Assembly: GCA_007570785.1 (NCBI GenBank)
Contig: ML664161.1
Span: forward strand, 44,540,418-44,604,417
From: Antilocapra americana
Taxonomy: Eukaryota; Chordata; Mammalia; Artiodactyla; Antilocapridae
Length of the DNA: 64,000 nucleotides
Reading direction: 5' to 3'
Position 1 is the first letter of the stretch. The number at the start of each line of letters is the position of its first letter. Both the position numbers and the translations under genes were made by a program. The notes under the pieces are model-generated. The model saw nothing but the letters and a program-made list of their open reading frames with translations. It was not told the origin of the DNA and did no database searches. Below are positions 37,433 through 50,250 of the stretch, piece by piece.

Positions 37433-40400
37433 CTTGTCACTATTTGAATATACTTGCTTACTGCCTGATCATGTTTTCTTACATATTCCTGAGGCAAAAA
37501 TCTTGCTATGCCAGCATCTCCCAAAGTAGATTTTATGAGAACAGATAGTAATAAATACTGGTATAAAAAAGAGAAAGCTATGATTCTCCTGAGAACTTTT
37601 TGTTTCTTGGCAAGTGTGCATGTGCGTTTTTGTGAGTCTATCTGGGTGTACAGATGATGTGTCTCTTGGAAATTTGGGGGTATAGAGAGACTATCTCCTT
37701 TCTAAGTCAGTCCTAATATTAAAGAACATTTTCTTGACCAGTTTAGTCACAAAAGCAAACTTGAAAGATTCCAGTAACAATTTTTTGAGCAGAAAAGATG
37801 GCCCCTGCTTGCAGCTCGGTTCAGTGGCAGACACTGAAATGTGGCTTGGCTCTGTCCCTTGGCTTAGTACTAGGGTGTTATGTTCCACTAGAGGCTCTGG
37901 TAACTTTTCAGAAATGCGCCAAATCAGGCACAGACTTGTTGGCAGCCACAGCAGAGGGATTTTACTGATCCATGCCCAGCTCTCAGGAGGTAACTGGCAA
38001 GAAAGAAGAAAGCAAAACAAGCAACCAAATCCCTATACACCTTATAAATTTGACTTGGAAATTTTGCCTCAAGGCTAATTCCTCTCTCTTTTTATATCTG
38101 TTTGTTGGAAGCTCATTTCTCAGTTTTTCTCTAAATTCTTCCTCTTGGAAATTTTGCCTCAAGGCTGTCAAAGAGTAGGAATAATAATTTCATTTTCTCC
38201 AAGACCAGTTCTTGGGCACTGAGTCTTTAATGTAGAAAAAAATATATCTGATTATCAACTTTTTAAAAAAGTCTTGCCATTCCCTGGGTCAAATGACTTG
38301 GCTCCTTGAAAATGAACTTGGTTTATGCCACTCAGGGCCAAAGCTAGGCCTTCAGGTCACATGACTTGCTTCCAAGTTAGGGGCAAAACCTTGAAATCAT
38401 GTGTATCTACTTTGCTGTAAGACGTTCCTTTGATTATTTGAATCTCCTCTGCCAGGAATAAGTCAGTTTGTCTCCATTCTGTCTGAGGTTGTGAAGCTGG
38501 GATTCCACTGGCAAGTTGGAATGTAGATTAAGTTCTTCTGCTTGGTTTCTTAATGAAGCCAGGAGCCCTTAGAGGGTAATCTGGTCACAGCTTCTTGCTG
38601 CCCTCTCATGGAGAGATGGATATTGAGGAAGTCACAACTGAAAAATTTGATTTCTCAACAAAAGCTGTCAAGGTGTCTGTGCAAGTATCGATGGGGGAAT
38701 AATTACACTTAAAGCTATTAAGTAATAGTCTATTGTGAAACTAAATGTTATAATAAAAATATATACTGAATGGAGTTTCAAAGGTTGCTTTATAAAAGTC
38801 TGATTTCTCAATAATGGGAGCTTTAATTCCACTCTCTTTTTATTTCTGCTTGTTGGGGACTCATTTCCTTTTTTTCCCCTCTAAACTCTTCCTTTTCATC
38901 AACCATCACTTTATGTATCTTTACATGATAGTTATAAGATTCTTGTAAGAGGTTATTTTTACACATTTCCAAAAAGTGAAAATCAGTATTTGACCTAGGA
39001 AAAGTATAATTCTTGTATACTCCAGACTTTAAACTGGGATTTATACCTAGACATTCAGATCAAAATCCAAACCAAAACTCATTTCAGGAATTCAAATGGA
39101 ACATGTTAGTCTTATATCTTCTGAAAGTTCCTAAGTGCAAGTGAGAGACAATCTCCTTAAGACTTTTGTGTGAAGTACTTTTTAAAAGAAAATATGCTTT
39201 CTTTTACAGACCTAAAAATGCCAACATTTTCAAAAAGTATATTCAGGTGGAAGCATGCTTTTTAAATTAAAATCTGTGATAGGATGCCTTGTATAATCAA
39301 GGAAAATTTTTGGAGACTATAGGATGGCTTATTAACAGAATATGAATATGAATATGTATGCATGGCCTTTCAAATGTGTTCCAATGACTTCTAGAGCTAT
39401 CATGTTTCTTGAATTGAGAAATTCTTAACGCCAGGCTAGTACTTGGTTCCTACTAAAAGGCTTTTTATTCATTACTTAATTCAGTCAGTATTTATTCTAC
39501 AATATTTACTGAGAATCCACGTGCCAGCAGGAGGGAGGATATGCAATCCCTACATGAGGTGCTTATAGAACTCAGGACAAATGTCTCAAGAACAAGGCAG
39601 ACTGTCAGTCAGTCAGTATCATCAGAGAGGGAGGTAGAGAGAAAGTGAGATGGGAGTTCAGAAACGGAAGAAGTAAGTTCCAGCTTTGGGGGAGGTGAAA
39701 GTAGGGGCTCTGAACTAGAAATTAAAGGATGAATAGAATTTGTACATAAAATTATTCTAGATAACAGAAATTTATTCTAAAGGAAGATTTTTTCCTCAGG
39801 AAAATAAATGATACAAAGCTAATACGTGCCATTCAGGTGACTTTTACAATGTAAGATTTATTAACAATTCAGATACTGTCAATTCTTGATCAACATCTGT
39901 CCTTTACGTATGAGAAAATTCTGTTCTCTTTCTCAGAATACTGTTCTCTCTTCTAATCAAAAGCAGTAAAATAAGAGAGGAGGATTAACTGTTTTATTTC
40001 CTTCCCTCTGTCCCTACCTTTTCCTTAATTCATCAATGCTATTCATTTGATAAATACTGTGCACTTGTTTTTATGCCTACCTCTGCCAAGTCCTGGAAGG
40101 CAGCAGTTAACAAGCACACATGATCCTTTTTCTGAAAAAGCTTTTACTAGATAGAGACAGACAATGAAGGGATTCACCTTAGGTGAGAAGAGGATCACCT
40201 TACTCATTGTAACTGGAGGAATGGAAGATAGGATGGTTGGAGGGCCAAGTAAAATTGTAGGTTTGACATTACTGAGAGAGCTCTTATCTGAGAACTTTAG
40301 TGCTTTTTCCCCATAATTACAGAAAATTCAGAGAATAAAACTAAGAAAGGGTTAGACATTGGCCAGGCAAATGTGATGGAAGTTTAACAGGGAGAGGGGA

Positions 40401-41869
40401 TTGATAACACTGGTGTGCAATGGACTGGGAGTATTTAAGCTATGTATAAAAGAGGGTGAAGGTGGAAGGGTACCGATGAGAAGAAGTAAGAGATTAAGGA
40501 TTGGTGATCCAGTGAGGCTTAAGACCAGATTTGTAAGGAGTGACTTGAGTGAGAAGGTTGAAAAGATAAGACACTATCATCAGAAAGAAATGCCTGAATT
40601 TGTGACATCAGATATGGAATAATTCTGGATGGCAGCAAGATTTGTGATATGACTTGAGAGCATGTGACTGAAGTGTAGTGGATGTGAAGATTACCGGACA
40701 TGAGGACAATGAAGGAACTGGGATGGCGAACTAAAGTATTCAAGATCACTCATTTATGAAAGGGAAAGTGAATGGTGAAAGCATCTCCTCCGCACCCTAG
40801 AACTCTGTAGCATTTCCTCCATTATCCTAATCTAACATGCCACTAGCATGTCTCCCTCAGAATCCTGGGTCTCATGAGATCATGCCATATGGGTGCCTTT
40901 GCCCAAGCCCGGAGCTCTGCTTTTCCTCCACTTTCCTGCTCCCATCACACCAGGGGCTCCACTGCTGATAGATCCCAGCTTTCACTTCCCACCTGGTGCA
41001 GAAAATGGTACTAGGGACAAGGAAGGGTACAAGTTCCGACTCTGGCTGCCAGAGCTTGTTGGGGGTGAGGGTAACCCAAGCTGAGGGAAGATATTCCTGC
41101 TGTTTCAATCTTGATGGTGGAATGCACTTTTCTGTAACAATTCTGGAATCCAGAGTTGTCCTCTAGAGGACCAATGGTTGGGACATCATGATTGGTTGGA
41201 GGAAAGTGGCTTTGGTGGGCTGACTCTCGGACCTAATCATCACACTTTACCTTCACTTTATGGAAGAATACAATCAGTTTTAAAGAATGGACTTAGGAAA
41301 GACTTTTCTAACTTAGGAATTATCTGTGTTGAAATTGTATGCTGGTCCCTAAATACTTCAGAAAACAGAGTGGCAAACATAATGCTATCTATCAAGGGGC
41401 ATTTTTTTCTTTGCATTTCTATGAGCTTCTAGGAGTTGAGAGAGCTTGATTGTCAGTCATGATGCTAAAAGAGTGCTTTGGGTTTATAATTTAGATACTT
41501 TAACATTTAAACATATTATTATGTTATGGAAAAGATTTATGTTCACTGAACATAATTCTGAAAATAAAAAGAATAGAAAACTTGTACTTTCACCAACCAG
41601 AAATAAAAATTATTAATATCTTGGCATCGTTTTCACTCCAGATATACATTACCCTTTGCCCCTTCCCTGACTTGGAGTCATATTGTACACAAAGTTTTAT
41701 CATCTCTTTTATTCAATTAATATATGAGCATTTCCCTGGGTCATTGCCTATCTTTTAAGTGATTGTGGCAGATTCTCCTAGCTGTTCATCAAAATCTATT
41801 TCCTTCTTCTTGGGTGTGCAGCTAGGCTACATTTCCAGGCTTCTTTGCAGTTAGGTGTAGTTGGTGATG
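37433..41869. other. Long mostly unique stretch, no gene recognised
   Basis: About 4.4 kb without a recognised gene. Local duplications occur: a perfect 23-bp repeat at 38054-38076 and 38144-38166, and a diverged copy of about 70 bp at 38079-38147 / 38825-38892. Tail-type ancient repeats are suspected near 39480-39560 and 40030-40180. Frames up to 114 codons show no family resemblance. Confidence 0.4.
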
Positions 41870-41877
41870 CCGTCCAC

Positions 41878-42030
41878 CCAAGGGGATGACATGGCATCAC
41901 TGACTCAATGGACATGAGTTTGAGCAAGCTCCAGAAGTTAGTATGAACAGTGAATTCAGCCTGGCGTGCTGCAGTCTGTGGGGTCCCTAAGAGTCAGACA
42001 TGACTGAGCGACTGAACTGAATTGAAAAGA
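41878..42030 (+). mobile_element. Short BovB 3' end (Bov-A-type fragment)
   Basis: The last part of BovB: actcaatggacatgagtttg, ggcgtgctgcagtctgtggg and gactgagcgactgaactgaa. Strongly 5'-truncated. Confidence 0.8.
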
Positions 42031-43155
42031 ATAGGAATGAATATAATGTGTGCTATTCCTGGGCCAATGCTTTTAAAAGGCAAGTGTGTTTCATTTATGT
42101 TATCTCTTTTTACAGCTAGATGCAGAAGATGATAAGGCCTGAGGAGAATTCAAAGTCAAAGGATGGAGGGAGACTACAATTTTGAATAATCATGTGTTGA
42201 ATACAATATGGGTGAGAATCAACATCTATTGGGTCTGGACTATTATATATTTGCGAGTCTTTTTGTTACAGCCATTTTGCCTACTCCATTTTTCATTGTA
42301 TGGATGTACCTTAATTTCTTAAGAGAAATGTTTATTAAATTGTACTAGGTTGTTGAAAATGAACCCAGTGACTGAATTGGGTCTCTCTGGGTTCACACGT
42401 CTCTGATATATGCCTTTATTGCTTTTTCTAACAAAAGCTGGTGTCTGTTTCCCCATTCCTTGAATTTATGCTGCCCTTCTGACTTGTTTTGGCCAACAAA
42501 GTGTGATAGAAGTAGCATCTGTGACTTCTGAGTTCAGACTCTAAGAGGGCTGACAGCATTTATTTTTGCTCCTCATGGATCCAGCTTCCATGTAAAGAAG
42601 TCCAGGTTATCCTTTAGAGAAAGTCTATACAGGGAGATGGGTCCTAGAGGATGAGATGCCATGTGGATACAGAAACCGCATGGAGGAGAAACAAGGACCC
42701 AGACATATTGTGAGCCCAGCTAATACCATGGAAAAAGGGAGACCCAGCCATCCCAGCTCACCCTCAGCCATTTGAGCTATGCCAATGGGAGTGCCAGACC
42801 TGTGAGGCCTTTGGGTCCTCCAAATCTAGTAAAGCCCCTAGCCAACACTATGTGGATGATGACAAGACATCCCTTCAGAGCCCTGCCAAAACTCCTGATG
42901 CCACAGAACTGTCAGGAATAAAATGATTGAGTCATGAATATGTTGACTGCTAACCATCAATAGATAACTGATACATGATGATTATATCTTTCTAGAGTTT
43001 TGTTACTGTAAATGACTCTCAGGAGCATCTTTGTACCAGCTTCCTTGTTTATCAAGAGATTCTATGGTGTTGAAGTTAAGTCTGGAAACTGAGTAAGCAG
43101 TCATGTCTCCTCTCCACTTGGGTGCTCAAATTAGGTTTCTGGCCACTGCGGCATA
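42031..43155. repeat. Ancient LTR-like fossil and unique sequence
   Basis: The sequence at 41770-41877 (ttccaggcttctttgcagtt) and 42440-42960 (tggccaacaaagtgtgatag, then ggagacccagccatcccagc, ending gtcaggaataaaatg) follows the layout of an old mammalian LTR that I cannot name securely. The BovB fragment at 41878 lies within it. No gene. Confidence 0.4.
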
Positions 43156-43162
43156 AATGAAG

Positions 43163-43550
43163 TACTATATTTTTCGGAGTTTTTATTTTGTATTGGGGTG
43201 TAGCTGATTAACAATGTTGTGACAGTTTCAAGTGAACAGCAAAGAGACTCAGCATTACATATACATGTACCCATTCTCCCTCAAACTCCTTTGCCATCCA
43301 GGCTGCCACATAACACTGAGCAGAGTTCCTTGTGCTATACACTAGGTTCTTGTTGGTTATCTGTTTTAAATATAACAGGGTATACATGTCTATCCCAAAC
43401 TCCCAAACTATTCCTTCCCCCATCCTTCTCCCCAACAACCACAAGTCCATTCTCTGTGAGTCTGTTTCTCTTTCACAAGTAAATTCATTGGTATCATTTC
43501 TTTTTAGATTCCATATGTAAGGGATGTCATATAATATTTCTCTTTCTGTG
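43163..43550 (-). mobile_element. L1 3'UTR fragment, antisense (artiodactyl L1)
   Basis: The complement of an artiodactyl L1 3' end: attttgtattggggtgtagc, ctgccacataacactgagca and gtgctatacactaggttctt. The short repeat aatgaag at 43156-43162 and 43551-43557, with similar flanks, is a plausible target duplication. Confidence 0.75.
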
Positions 43551-43557
43551 AATGAAG

Positions 43558-44383
43558 CAATATTTTAATAGGCTGCAATCTGTTAAATTCCTATAGATAC
43601 CATGATCAGTTAGCTACTACTAAAGATTCCTGCTAGTCAAAACAATTGGGTTAACATTTGTCTCTATTGCCCATCATATAAAATGCCCTAAGCTTGTCTC
43701 TTTTAGTTGATTGTTGCCACTTGGCCTTTGTCATTCTGGGATACCATCATCTTCACTGAAATCAGGGAGCCAGTTTTAATGCTGGTATTTTTTATCATCA
43801 CCATAGCCTACAGAAAACAGTCATTACAGAACTTTGTGAGGACATTGAGAGCCTGTCATTAATGCCTTTCTCAGTGCCTCAGTGGAGGGAGTGACCTCTC
43901 AGAGGATGTAGTTGAGGGTGGGTGGATGTGCAAGTTGATGATTATATATCTGCTCCACCATTCCAATCTCTCTGAGTCTTTGGATTCCTTCTTATACATT
44001 GTGCCAGGAAAAACCTGGCATTTTATCTTCATGGTGCATAGGCTATAGTTGAGTTCAAGTTTCTGGCAACTAAAAAAGTCATTAGAAACACTTCTAACTG
44101 TAAGAGCTTTGTAACTGATATAATGACCCATATCAATACATTTGGTTTAATCCAGTGTAGAGTAACCATGGAAAACTTTCTGATTCTCTGTGACAAGCTG
44201 AGAGTTAAAGATCTGACGCTGTCATTTCTTATAGAAGCATCTTTGCTACCATAACAATCATCTGGTCCCCTGAAGGCCACAGAAGGCATTTTATCATAAT
44301 CAACCACAGGTGTTAAGCATGATGTCAGAACATATCATAGATACTCAAGCCCTATTTCCTCTTGGTAAAGAGACCACTCCTTT
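43558..44383. other. Unique or ancient sequence, no gene recognised
   Basis: The segment 43590-43800 shares a diverged dispersed sequence with 12485-12690 (ttgccacttggcctttgtca vs ttgccacttagctcttgcca). Otherwise unrecognised. Confidence 0.4.
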
Positions 44384-44395
44384 TTCAAAGCTAAG

Positions 44396-47300
44396 TTCAG
44401 TTCAGTTCAGTTCAGTTGCTCAGTCATGTCTGACTCTTTGCGACCCCATGAGCTGCAGCACACCAGGCCTCCATGTCCAACACCAACTCCCAGAGCCCAC
44501 TCAAACTCATGTCCATTGAGTCCATGATGCCATCCAACCAACTCATCCTCTGTCGTCCCCTTCTCTTCCTGCCCTCAATCTTTGCCAGCATTAGGGTCTT
44601 TCCAAAGAGTCAGTTCTTCGCACCAGGTGGCCAAAGTATTGGAGCTTCAGCTTCAATAACAGCCCTTCCAATGAACACCCAGGACTGATCTCCTTTAGGA
44701 TGGACTGGTTGGATCTCCTTGCAGTCCAAGGGACTCTCAAGAGTCTTCTCCAACACCACAGTTCAAAGCATCAATTCTTAGGTGCTTAGCTTTCTTTATT
44801 GTCCAACTCTCACATTCATACATGACTACTGGAAAAACCATAGCCTTGACTAGACAGACTTTTGTTGGCAAAGTAATGTCTCTGCTTTTTAATATTCTGT
44901 CTAGGTTGGTCATAACTTTCCTTCCAAGGAGTGCCTTTTAATTTCATGGCTGCAATCACCATCTGTAGTGATTCTGGAGCCCCCTCAAAAAAAGTCTCTG
45001 TTTATTTTATATCTGTTTCTACTGTTTGCCCATCTATTTGCCATAAAGTGATGGGACAAGATGCCATGATCTTAGTTTTCTGAATGTTGAGCTTTAAGCC
45101 AACTTTTTCACTCTCCTCTTTCACTTTCATCAAGAAGCTCTTTAGTTCCTCTTTGCTTTCTGCCATAAGGGTGGCGTCATCTGCATATCTGAGGTTATTG
45201 ATATTTCTCCCAGCAATCTTGATTCCAGCCTGTGCTTCATCCAGCCCAGCATTTCACATGATGTGCTCTGCATATAAGCTAAATAAGGAGGTCGACAATA
45301 TACAGCCTTGATATATTCCTTTTCCTATTTAGAACCAGTCTGTTGTTCCATGTTCAGTTCTAACTGTTGCTTCCTGACCTGCATAGAGGTTTCTCAAGAG
45401 GCAGGTCAAGTGATCTGCTATCCCCATCTCTTTCAGAATTTTCCACAGTTTATTGTGATCCACACAGTCAAAGGCTTTGGCATAGTCAAGAAAGTAGAAA
45501 TAGACATTTTTCTGGAACTCTCTTGCTTTTTCGATGATCCATCAGATGTTGGCAATTTGATCTCTGGTTCGTCTGCCTTTTCTAAAACCAGCTTGGATAT
45601 CTGGAGGTTCATGGTTCATGTATTGCTGAAGCCTGGCTTGGAAAATTTTGAGCATTACTTTACTAGCGTGTGAGATGAGTGCAATTGTGTGGCAGTTTGG
45701 GCATTCTTTAGCATTGCTTTTCTTAGGGATTGGAATGAAAACTGACCTTTTCCAGTCCTGTGGCCACTGCCGAGTTTTCCAAATTTGCTGGCATATTGAG
45801 TGTAGCACTTTCACAGAATCATCTTTTAGGATTTGATAGCTCAACTGGAATTCCATCACCTCCACTAGCTTTGATTGTAGTGATGCTTCCTAAGGCCCAC
45901 TTTACTTTACGTTCCAGGATGTCTGGCTCTAGGTGAGTGATCATACCATCATGATTATCTGGGTCATGAAGTTCTTTTCTGTATAGTTCTTCTGTGTATT
46001 TTTGCCACCTCTTCTTAATATCTTCTGCTTCTGTCAGGTCCATATCATTTCTGTCCTTTATTGTGCCCATCTTTGCATGAAATGTTCCCTTGATATCACT
46101 AATTTTCTTGAAGAGATCTCTAGTCTTTCCCATTCTATTGTTTTCCTCTATTTCTTTGCATTGATCACTGAGAAAGGCTTTCTTATCTCTCCTTGCTATT
46201 CTTTGGAACTCTGCATTCAAATGGGCATATCTTTCCTTTTTTCTTTGCTTTTCACTTCTCTTCTTTTCTCAGCTATTTGTAAGGCCTCCTCAGACAGCCA
46301 TTTTTCTTTTTTGCATTTCTATTTCCTGGGGATGGTCTTGATCCCTATCTCCTATACAATGTCATGAACCTCTGTCCATAGTTCATCAGGTACTCTATCA
46401 AATCTAGTCCCTTAAATCTGTTTGTCACTTCCACTGTATAATCATAAGGGATTTGATTTAGGTCATATCTGAATGGTTTAGTGGTTTTCCCCACTTTCTT
46501 CAATTTAAGTCTGAATTTGGCAATAAGGAGTTCATGATCTGAGCCACAGTCAGCTCCTGGTCTTGTTTTTTCTGACTGTAGAGAGCTTCTCCATCTTTGG
46601 CTGCAAAGAATATAATCAATCTGATTTCTGTGTTGGCCATCTGGTGGTGTCCATTTGTAAAGTCTTCTCTTGTGTTGTTGGAAGAGGGTGTTTGCTATGA
46701 CCAGTGTGTTCTCTTGGAGCAGCAGCTTCGCTTTCCTAGAGCAGCTGTGAAGAGATACCCCACGTCTAAGGTAAGAGAAACTCAAGTAAGACAGTAGACA
46801 CTGAGAGAGGGCATCAGAGAGCACACAGACTGAAAGCACAATCAGGGAAAACTAGCCAGTCTTATCACATGGACCACAGCTTTGTCTAACTCAGTGAAAC
46901 TAGTCCATGCCATGTGGGGCTACCTAAGATAGATGGGTCATGGTGGAGAGGTCTGACAGCATGTGGTCCACTGGAGAAGGGGATGGCAAACCACTTCAGT
47001 TTTCTTTCCTTGAGAACCGCATGAACAGTATGAAAAGGCAAAAAGATAGGACACTGAAAGATGAACTCCCTAGGTCAGTAGGTGCCCAATATGCTACTGG
47101 AGATCAATGGAGAAATAACTTAAGAAAGTATGAAGGGATGGAGCCAAAGCAAAAAAAAAAAAAAACACCTGGTTGTGGATGTGACTGGTGATAGAAGCAA
47201 GGTCCGATGCTTTAAAGAGCAATATTGCATAGGAACCTGGAATGTTAGGTCCATGAATCAAGGCAAATTGGACGTGGTCAAACAGGAGATGGCAAGAGTG

Positions 47301-47756
47301 AAAGTCGACATTCTAGGAATCAGCAAACTAAAATGGTCTGGAATGGGTGAATTTAATTCAGATGAACATTTTATCTACTACTGTGGGCAGGAATCCCTTA
47401 GAAGAAATGGAGTAGCCATCACAGTCAACAAAAGAGTCTGAAATGCAGTACTTGGATGCAATTTCAAAAATGACAGAATGATCTTTGTTCACTTCCAAGG
47501 CAAACCATTCAATATCACGGTAATCCAAGTCTATGCCTTGACCAGTAAAGCAGAAGAAGCTGAAGTTGAACGGTTCTATGAAGACCTACAAGACCTTTTA
47601 GAACTAACACCCAAAAATGATGTCCTTTTCATTATAGGGGACTGGAATTGAAAAGTAGGAAGTCAGGAAACACCTGGAGTAACGCAAATTTGACCTTGGA
47701 GTACAGAATGAAGCAGGGCAAAGGCTAATAAGAGTTTTGCCAAAAGAATGCACTGG
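44396..47756 (-). mobile_element. Near-complete BovB LINE with a head-to-head 5' inversion
   Basis: From 44396 to about 46719 the element reads antisense: (ttcag)n tail, 3'UTR, RT (YADD complement at 45176-45187) and the endonuclease C-part with the translated motif SDHELL. From about 46720 to 47756 it reads sense: the BovB 5'UTR (gctgtgaagagataccccac) and the endonuclease N-part (IGTWNVRSMNQGKLDVV). The sense part stops at caaaagaatgcactggt, the same BovB position where the antisense part begins (ccaagagaacacactggtc as read on -), so together they make one whole element. A perfect 12-bp TSD, ttcaaagctaag, at 44384-44395 and 47757-47768 shows one insertion event. The break splits the endonuclease. 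Stops throughout; inactive. Confidence 0.93.
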
Positions 47757-47768
47757 TTCAAAGCTAAG

Positions 47769-49381
47769 GGCATGCTCAAATCAACCTCAGAATCTCATTT
47801 TGAGGGGCTGTTTCCTAGGACCCCTTCTTGTTTCAAGAATCCTGCCAATAAAACAGAATCATACTATTCACCAGAGAGAATATAATGAATTGGTTAAATG
47901 TTTACGAACTGAAAAGTACACATATAACGCTGAGGTAACACAGAGATAACTGCTGAAAGCAGTTACAACTCCTGGAACTGGAGTAAAAAGGGGATTACCA
48001 GTTTGGCATTACCAGAATTTAGACTTTTGGAAGAAGGGATCTGCAGAATTGGAACCCAGATCTTTGACAAGAGAGCATTATTCAGGTGCTGCTAGTATCT
48101 CTGAAGTGTCAATTCTGCAAGTGTGTAAAAATGAGTCAGGGACTAGAAGCAATGGCCATTATTGGGGATTAAGAGCTGCTGCTGGGCAACATTGTCAGGA
48201 ATAAGACAGGAAGGAACAAGTCCCCTCTCTCCTTTTCCTGCCTTCCAATCTCCCTCTAGTGGTAGATTATCGTTATAACTACCAGCTGGTAAAGACCACG
48301 TGGTCTTGCAGAATCCCAGCCTCAGCATCGCACAGCAATGCATGGGACTGGAGCTGAGAAACCATAGCTGGATGGGCTTAAAAGTGTGTGTCTGAATATA
48401 CTGGCATATGCACACATACACACACAGACACACACATGTGCACACATATCGTAAGAGTTTGATACATTCTATTTAGCATTAAAAATAATTTTTTTCTCAT
48501 TACAGTAGCAATACATATTTATTTCCTTTAACTAGAAAATACAAATAAGATCACAGAAGAAAAAAATCCATCTTACTGCTGAGAAGGTAATCATTGTTAA
48601 CACCTTGATTTAGATCCTTCCAGACCTCTTTCTCAATATGGATGTATTTTTTCATGAAATCACGTTGTATGTAGTTTTCTAAAGTGCTTTAAAATATTTT
48701 ACTGTATCATAAAAAATTGCTAACATTAATGCATATTTTATTTACAACAGTAGAATCCAAACTGTTCCTAGGAAGGAGGACTTTATGGGAGGGTGCTGAG
48801 TTCTCCCTTGCACCCTAAACCACTGCAATTTTGCTCTTATTGTTTTATACATTTGATTTCTATGTTAAGATTTTGGGGGGGGGGGAAACTCCACTGCCAA
48901 AATAGTAGAAAACCACTGACTCATGTGAATGTATCATTTTTAATTTTCATGATTATAACAAAAAAGGATAACTTATCTAAATTTTTTTCTGAAGTCCTAA
49001 TGGGACACAATGGGACAAAATGTATTTTACTCTTATCTATTTGGCAATATTTTGAAATCATTTTAACCTGTATTTTTTGAATTGCTAATGAGATGAACAA
49101 GTTTCTATCTATTTCAATGTAGTTTGTGTCTGTGGCAGTCTTTCTTTGCAAACTCAAAATTTTAAATGCATGGCCCCAAATACTTATTTTCTCCATAATA
49201 TACAGAGCTCATGCCTCTCCTTAATATACAGAGCCCATCCCCCATTTCAAGGAAGCTCCAATTTTAAATATCCACTGTTCATCCAGAATCCATCTCCCTG
49301 CCCTCCACTCTTGGTAATGATCGCAAATTCTTCTTCATTGACACCATAGGAGCTCTCATTCTGGGGCTCCCTCATTTTTCT
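47769..49381. other. Mostly unique sequence, no gene recognised
   Basis: Contains a CA-rich tract near 48413-48450 and a run of 11 G at 48875-48885. No coding signal. Confidence 0.45.
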
Positions 49382-49523
49382 GTTGCATGCTAAGTGCTTC
49401 AGTCATGTCCGACTCTTTGCGACCCTATGGACTGTAGCCCTTCAAGCTCTTCTGTCCATGGGGATTCTTTAGGCTAGAATACTGGAGTGGATTGCCATGG
49501 CCTCCTCCAGGGGAATCTTCCTG
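49382..49523 (-). mobile_element. Bov-tA SINE, antisense, partial
   Basis: The complement of Bov-tA: gtgcttcagtcatgtccgac, ccctatggactgtagccctt and gaatactggagtggattgcc. Shortened at its far end. Confidence 0.83.
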
Positions 49524-49838
49524 CCAAAACTCACAAATACCATGTCTAAAGCTATCTTTATCTTTCTGGCTCAGAGAGTCAAGATTTCTTGATCTTTAAG
49601 ACAACCCCTCTACCTGGGCACTTGATCCCACCCTTGCTTGTCTCCTCTGGGACCTAGTATGGTGTCTGACAGACAGGTGATGCTCAAAAACTGTTGAATG
49701 AATACTTAATGAATCTTCCTTCATCAGTTCTCTCCCCTTCATCCCTTTAGTAGGTCCAGCTTCTCTCACTCTTTTGGCTTCATTTCCCTTAGCCTATTCA
49801 GGTGATGAGGTCATTTCCTGTCTGTGATGGTCAGTTTT
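49524..49838. other. Unique sequence with a tail-type ancient repeat
   Basis: At about 49640-49715 tggtgtctgacagacaggtg and ctcaaaaactgttgaatgaa resemble the terminal part of an L2/MIR-class element. Confidence 0.4.
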
Positions 49839-50220
49839 ATGTGTCAACTTGGCTGGACTTGAGTACCCAGTTGTTCAGTCACACTAGATTAGGTGCTGTT
49901 ATAAAGGTATTCTGTTTATGTGATTATCAGCTGCAATCAGTTGACTTTTTCTAAAGGAGATTATCCTGGGTAATCTGGCTAAACCTGATCCCATCAGTTT
50001 AAAAGGCCTTGGGAACAGAACTGTTTCCCTGAGGACAAAAAAGAGAAGAAATTCCATCTGTAGACTGCAGCTTCAGCTCCTGCCAGAGTTTCTAATCTGC
50101 CCTTAGTTATGGCCTGCCCTATGGATTTTAGATTTGACTATCCAATCCCCACAGCCAATTTCTTTCCTATTGCCATTTTTTTTTTTTTGACTGGTGGGAC
50201 CCTGACTGATACACTATCCT
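49839..50220 (+). mobile_element. Ancient mammalian LTR-like fossil
   Basis: The layout gtcagttttatgtgtcaact ... ggagattatcctgggtaatc ... gaagaaattccatctgtaga ... gaccctgactgatacact is a well-known dispersed mammalian LTR-type pattern. I cannot name the subfamily with confidence. Confidence 0.55.
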
Positions 50221-50250
50221 TAAAATTAGAGCAAAGCAATACACTGCTTG

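Noticed and set aside
37734..38078. Overlapping frames of 114 and 109 codons on opposite strands
   Set aside because: Frames of this length on both strands are expected by chance in 64 kb. Neither shows motifs or splice context.
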